Below, piece by piece: positions 61,736-64,000 of a stretch of 64,000 nt of DNA. The stretch is from NCBI GenBank assembly GCA_013396915.1, contig VWZL01002227.1:326903-390902 (forward strand), in the 5' to 3' direction. The notes beneath the pieces were generated by a model that saw nothing but the letters and a program-made list of their open reading frames with translations, had not been told where the DNA came from and made no database searches. The first letter of the stretch is position 1; each line of letters opens with the position of its first letter. Source of the stretch: Stercorarius parasiticus (Eukaryota > Chordata > Aves > Charadriiformes > Stercorariidae). A program made the position numbers and the translations under genes.

Positions 61736-63412
61736 TCTTAATCACTGCAGAAAAAAGAAAAACTAGAAGAACTTTTTTTTTTCATTTCAAAATTCCAAAT
61801 CAGCCCATTTTGATTAAAACAAACAAACAAAAAAGTCTTGATCATGTGCAAATTTATTCCCTTGAAACAGCAGTATTGTATTCAATACATAGAATTATTC
61901 CTATTTTTTTTCTGTTTCCTATGACTTTAAAAATAATCTCAGTGAGAAAAGAAGTATTAGACATTAGAAGTTTTCTGTTGATTTTATGAAACCAAGCTGC
62001 TAACTATACTCTTGTCATTTTAATCCTTCTTTCTAGAAGTCTACACTTGAAAGTATCTTTAATTATTGAATATCATTATGCGATACAACAAGTCACAGTA
62101 GAATAGTGGAAATATGTCTAAAAAGTAAATATAGCTGTACCAATATACATCGGTAGGGGATCTGAACCAGATCTCTTCTGTGAAACATTAATATTATATG
62201 TGTTCCTTGTAATTTGCAATGTGACTTGTTATTAACTCGTAAAGACAGGGTTTTTTTCATAGCCTAAGTAGTAGTGTAACTATGTTTTGATAAGGAAAAA
62301 ACAAGACCTCTTTGATGCCCCAAAAAATCAGCATTTCCTCTAGTTTCATTTTCTCTGAGATTAGATTTATTAGATTTATTTTCTTGGAGTTCACCTTTTC
62401 ATATTATCTCTTAGAAATAAAACTACTACAGTAGACTTTAATCTATTTTGCATGTTAGCAGCACTACAAAACACAAACAGCAATACAAAATAAATCAGTC
62501 TTTTAAACTTGTAACTCAATCATTTAAGTATTTGAGGCTTTGGATAAGGCAGGTATTTTTTGTTTGTTTGTTCTCAGGTTGGCCATATCCTGAAAACCTT
62601 TGGAAACAATTCTCTTGGAGTGTTCATCCTTTTAGTTGGAGCTGGGAATCATTGATGCCATAAATGTTACTCCTGCACTGTTGAAATGTATTCAATTATA
62701 ATGAAAAACATGTGAAATCAATTGAAGATTTTAGTCTGAATTTTAGGTGCAATTATTGCTTCCTCTTAATTCATAACTCTTGGTGAAATGTCTTATGCTT
62801 AGTATCTCAAATCTACTAGCAATTATATCCTAGTATGATTCAGATGATGGAAGAAAATTAGGAGCGATTAGATGTGAATGATAACACCATTTCCACAGCT
62901 TGTAAATCAGATTTATCTAGGTAATTACGGTTTAGGGAAGTTGTGAGTCATACAGTCATAGAAATTTGTTAATGCCTAGAACTTGTGAAGAAAGATCAGT
63001 AAGTACATCTTGTCATTCATATATCAAGATTTTATGCTATTGTAAAAAGTGATATCTGATCAGCACCAGGCTCTGGGCAACCTTCATATGAGACACCGAT
63101 TTCCCTCTTCCCCCGACCCCCAGATTGGAAACCGTCACTGTTCTCCTGCACAGTGAATAGGTTTTGGGAATTAGAAATATGTTCTCTTCTGAGATTAAGA
63201 CCAAATTCGTCTGCTTAATCTGCCTCTATCTCTCTTTGTTGGTCTGAGCTGATTTTCATGGGTATCTGGATTTGCAATTCACCTAGTCCTTTACTTACAA
63301 GTGAGCCCAAACAGAAATGGAGCTTGGTGTCCAAGTACCTGCTTGGCTCCAAATATTCTAAACCCAACCATTATTGCTTTTTCTTATTCTTCTCCTGTGG
63401 CCTTCTGATTTT
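61736..63412. other. Non-coding DNA with no named feature
   Basis: A short (aaac)n-like run lies at about 61818-61832. Otherwise nothing I can support. Confidence 0.5.
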
Positions 63413-63592
63413 CGAAGCATTGGAAGAGGCTGCGCAGGGAAGTGGTTCAGTCAGCATCCCTGGAGGTATTTAAAAGACTTGTAGAGGTAGCGCTTAGGGG
63501 CATGGTTTAGTGGTGGACTGGACAGTGTTAGGTTAATAGTTAGACTGAATGATCTTAAGTATCTTTTCCAGCCTAAATGATTCTGTGATTGC
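63413..63592 (+). mobile_element. CR1 LINE, 3' tail (plus strand)
   Basis: Starting with 'gaagcattggaagaggctgc', the segment continues with 'gaagtggttcagtcagcatc', 'cctggaggtatttaaaagac', 'ggcatggtttagtggtggac', 'gaatgatcttaagtatcttt' and 'tccagcctaaatgattctgt'. It is the plus-strand counterpart of the minus-strand copies at 8.4, 34.6 and 48.9 kb. Only about 180 bases are retained. The coding remnant is included in a 71-codon open frame that begins in unrelated flanking sequence at 63258. Confidence 0.94.
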
Positions 63593-64000
63593 TTCTTGAT
63601 CACCTTCCTGACTGATTCTACTTGCTTTCTTATTTCTTCTTTAGAGAGTTTTTGCCTACCTTGGGCTAATGCTATATTGGATTTCTAATATACCACCCTG
63701 CTAAGTGAATGAATGAGCATAGTCACGTCAGAGCCCACTGTTCCTTTTCTCTAAGCACTGAGGATAAGCAGACCTAGACAATTTTCAAGCTGTGCAGAAC
63801 CATGCTTTCAGAGGAGGTGACGACTATGGTAGAGCATTTCTAAAGAATATATAAGTTTGAAGTATTATTTGTGCAGGGATACTGAATGCATTTCAGTGAA
63901 GGAACTGGGGAAATGTAATATGTGGAATGTCGTGCCCTGACTAGACAAAAGTAATTCTAGTGGCTTAATTAGAAAATAATTGTATTTTAGAAGCTTGACT
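63593..64000. other. Non-coding flank to the window end
   Basis: No gene, repeat or regulatory signature that I can name. Confidence 0.5.

Noticed and set aside
1..64000. CRISPR arrays, operons, bacterial or phage genes, tRNA, rRNA or small nuclear RNA genes, intact endogenous retroviruses or LTR pairs
   Set aside because: No regularly spaced repeats, no gene-dense coding, no recognisable RNA signature and no LTR-type terminal repeats were seen. The repeat content is that of amniote nuclear DNA. Small RNA genes could still be missed by eye.

Overview
This window looks like vertebrate, most probably avian, nuclear DNA from an intergenic region or a long intron. I find no intact protein-coding gene, no recognisable coding exon and no structural RNA gene. 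The evidence is the AT-rich composition, dense stop codons in all frames and the absence of any open frame that reads as a known protein apart from a retrotransposon. Eight copies of CR1, the LINE family that dominates bird genomes, are scattered on both strands, all truncated at the 5' end. Crocodilians and turtles also carry CR1, so 'bird' is an inference from repeat type, density and 3' ends rather than proof.

Layout. 1-8.4 kb: a purine tract, a CR1 3' fragment (about 0.55-1.02 kb, +) and a coding-like open stretch on the minus strand (3.9-4.5 kb) that I cannot identify. 8.4-14.6 kb: a minus-strand CR1 (8.38-8.70 kb), a 31-bp tandem duplication, a weak ancient-repeat match and a short CR1 3' tail (14.48-14.55 kb, +). 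14.6-31 kb: about 16 kb with almost nothing recognisable except low-complexity DNA and weak ancient-repeat fragments. 31-35.5 kb: two longer minus-strand CR1 copies. The second (34.59-35.49 kb) keeps part of the reverse transcriptase domain, including the FADD catalytic motif, and contains the window's only undetermined base. 35.5-49.4 kb: a two-copy 74-bp minisatellite, a MIR-like SINE candidate, AT microsatellites, a possible old LINE scrap and a minus-strand CR1 (48.93-49.40 kb). 49.4-64 kb: an unidentified open stretch at 53.4-53.8 kb, a GGAA microsatellite, a near-palindromic 18-bp direct repeat, and two plus-strand CR1 copies (61.2-61.7 and 63.4-63.6 kb).

The CR1 copies fall into at least three 3'-end types, so the region was hit by several waves of retrotransposition. 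Copies of one type can be compared within the window, which exposes two internal deletions in the 34.6-35.5 kb copy. The larger deletion lies exactly at the N base and may be an assembly join. I found no undescribed biological system. The items most worth checking are that CR1 junction, the two coding-like minus-strand stretches and the local duplications.
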